A stretch of DNA of 64,000 nt from Myotis daubentonii (Eukaryota > Chordata > Mammalia > Chiroptera > Vespertilionidae), in NCBI RefSeq assembly GCF_963259705.1, contig NC_081841.1, positions 118,367,033 to 118,431,032 on the forward strand. Reading direction: 5' to 3'. The translations under genes and the position numbers were made by a program. Below are positions 63,928-64,000 of this stretch, piece by piece (position 1 is the first letter of the stretch; every line of letters starts with the position of its first letter). The notes under the pieces were generated by a model, which was not told the DNA's origin, did not search any database, and saw only the letters and a list, made by a program, of their open reading frames with translations.

Positions 63928-64000
63928 ATGAATATGAACTTGTAACAAACAGTTGAAACACGAGTAAATAGAGTCTAACTCCATTTAATGCCGAGTTCAT

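Larger units (their letters stand above)
1..64000 (+). repeat. 383-bp satellite DNA array, whole window
   Basis: Every part of the window is a head-to-tail copy of one AT-rich unit. The anchor atgaatatg (or atgattatg) recurs at 4, 387, 770, 1153, 1535, 1918, 2300, 2683 and so on to 63928. That distance equals 167 monomers of 383 bp less 37 bp of small deletions. All copies have the same orientation and I found no inverted monomer, transposon or unique insertion. Landmarks in nearly every copy are a GAATTC in gaattctgataatatt, a second one inside CAGGAAgaaTTCCTG, a GAGCTC/GAACTC, an AAGCTT and a T6 tract in ggcgttttttgac. There is no credible gene: the longest open frame is under 80 codons and repeats with the monomer. 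Centromeric or pericentromeric location is an inference from array size and organisation; the host is a eukaryote but the species is not identified. Confidence 0.98.
33673..64000 (+). repeat. Block C: homogenised m1-m2 dimer array, 79 monomers
   Basis: Two monomer types alternate almost without exception, making a 766-bp dimer. m1 begins atgattatgaacttgtgaaa and carries actactccggct, gttgtgtataaagctttta, gagtctactattt, ggcctggcg and tctagaatatactcc. m2 begins atgaatatgaacttgtaaca and carries acaactccggct, ttccaacagg, gttctgtataaagctttca, gagacataattgg and ggaaactgtaaaaatg. Exceptions are six m1/m2 hybrid monomers from 48989 rightwards. Over the dimer lie longer periods marked by private mutations: 4-mers, a 10-mer, 7-mers and a 14-mer. 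The alternation runs to the end of the window, so the array continues beyond it. Confidence 0.9.
58764..64000 (+). repeat. Fourteen-monomer duplication, copy 2 (runs off the window)
   Basis: This repeats copy 1 with the same private marks. Differences noticed are aagaactcctg and tatacagctc (about 59.9 kb), aactccggct where copy 1 has aactcccgct with tttccaca (about 61.0 kb), catatacctag (about 60.55 kb) and agaacctaac (about 62.06 kb). The window ends 126 bases before the unit would close. Confidence 0.9.

Noticed and set aside
1..64000. CENP-B box (TTCGnnnnAnnCGGG on either strand)
   Set aside because: Candidate places such as gtttcgagaattctg, acaccgggtatttt and tcccgctatttt were checked. 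None has both halves at the right spacing, so the satellite lacks a canonical box.
1..64000. CRISPR array
   Set aside because: Repeats are 383 bp and contiguous, with no short direct repeat separated by unique spacers.
1..64000. Identification as a named satellite family or species
   Set aside because: The unit length is near that of several known insect and other satellites, but I do not recognise the sequence, and length alone does not justify a name.
1..64000. Telomere repeats, rDNA, histone or other tandem gene arrays, or a retrotransposon as the source of the repeat
   Set aside because: There is no telomeric hexamer or pentamer run, no rRNA-like sequence, no long frame, no poly-A tail and no terminal repeats around the unit.

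Overview
The whole window is one tandemly repeated satellite DNA. I see no protein-coding gene, RNA gene, transposon, CRISPR array or unique sequence. The repeat unit is 383 bp, AT-rich (117 G+C in the 360 bases 63301-63660, about 32-33%), and always on the same strand. Using the anchor atgaatatg/atgattatg as monomer base 1 (first at 4, last at 63928), the window holds 167 complete monomers and a partial one. Monomers are 381-383 bp and the frame of repetition is never lost. This is typical of a eukaryotic pericentromeric or centromeric satellite. I cannot identify the species from the sequence: monomer length alone is not diagnostic and I recognise no known satellite family.

Layout. Block A (4-18755, 49 monomers) is a patchwork of diverged subfamilies, named here a, b, c, d, e, f and g. 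At the left they form a seven-monomer higher-order repeat, a-b-c-d-e-b-f (4-2682), which later copies repeat with insertions and hybrids. Block B (18756-33672, 39 monomers) is transitional. It is dominated by f, a-like, g and d monomers in cassettes that were themselves duplicated (offsets 4,208, 1,529, 3,061 and 10,710 bp). New chimeric monomers appear here: m1 (f-like front, b-like back) and m2 (c-like front, d-like back). Block C (33673-64000, 79 complete monomers) is almost entirely an m1-m2 dimer of 766 bp. It is overlaid by 4-mer (1,531 bp), 10-mer (3,829 bp), 7-mer (2,681 bp) and 14-mer (5,363 bp) duplications, identified by shared private mutations.

The array therefore reads as a record of unequal exchange. 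Old subfamilies recombined into two chimeras, and the chimeric dimer then took over the right half. The most interesting possible function is a perfect three-unit heat-shock element (GAAnnTTCnnGAA) in the b, c and m1 monomers, reduced to two good units in the other classes. It occurs about once per 766 bp in block C. The short open frames in the window are by-products of the satellite and are not annotated as genes.
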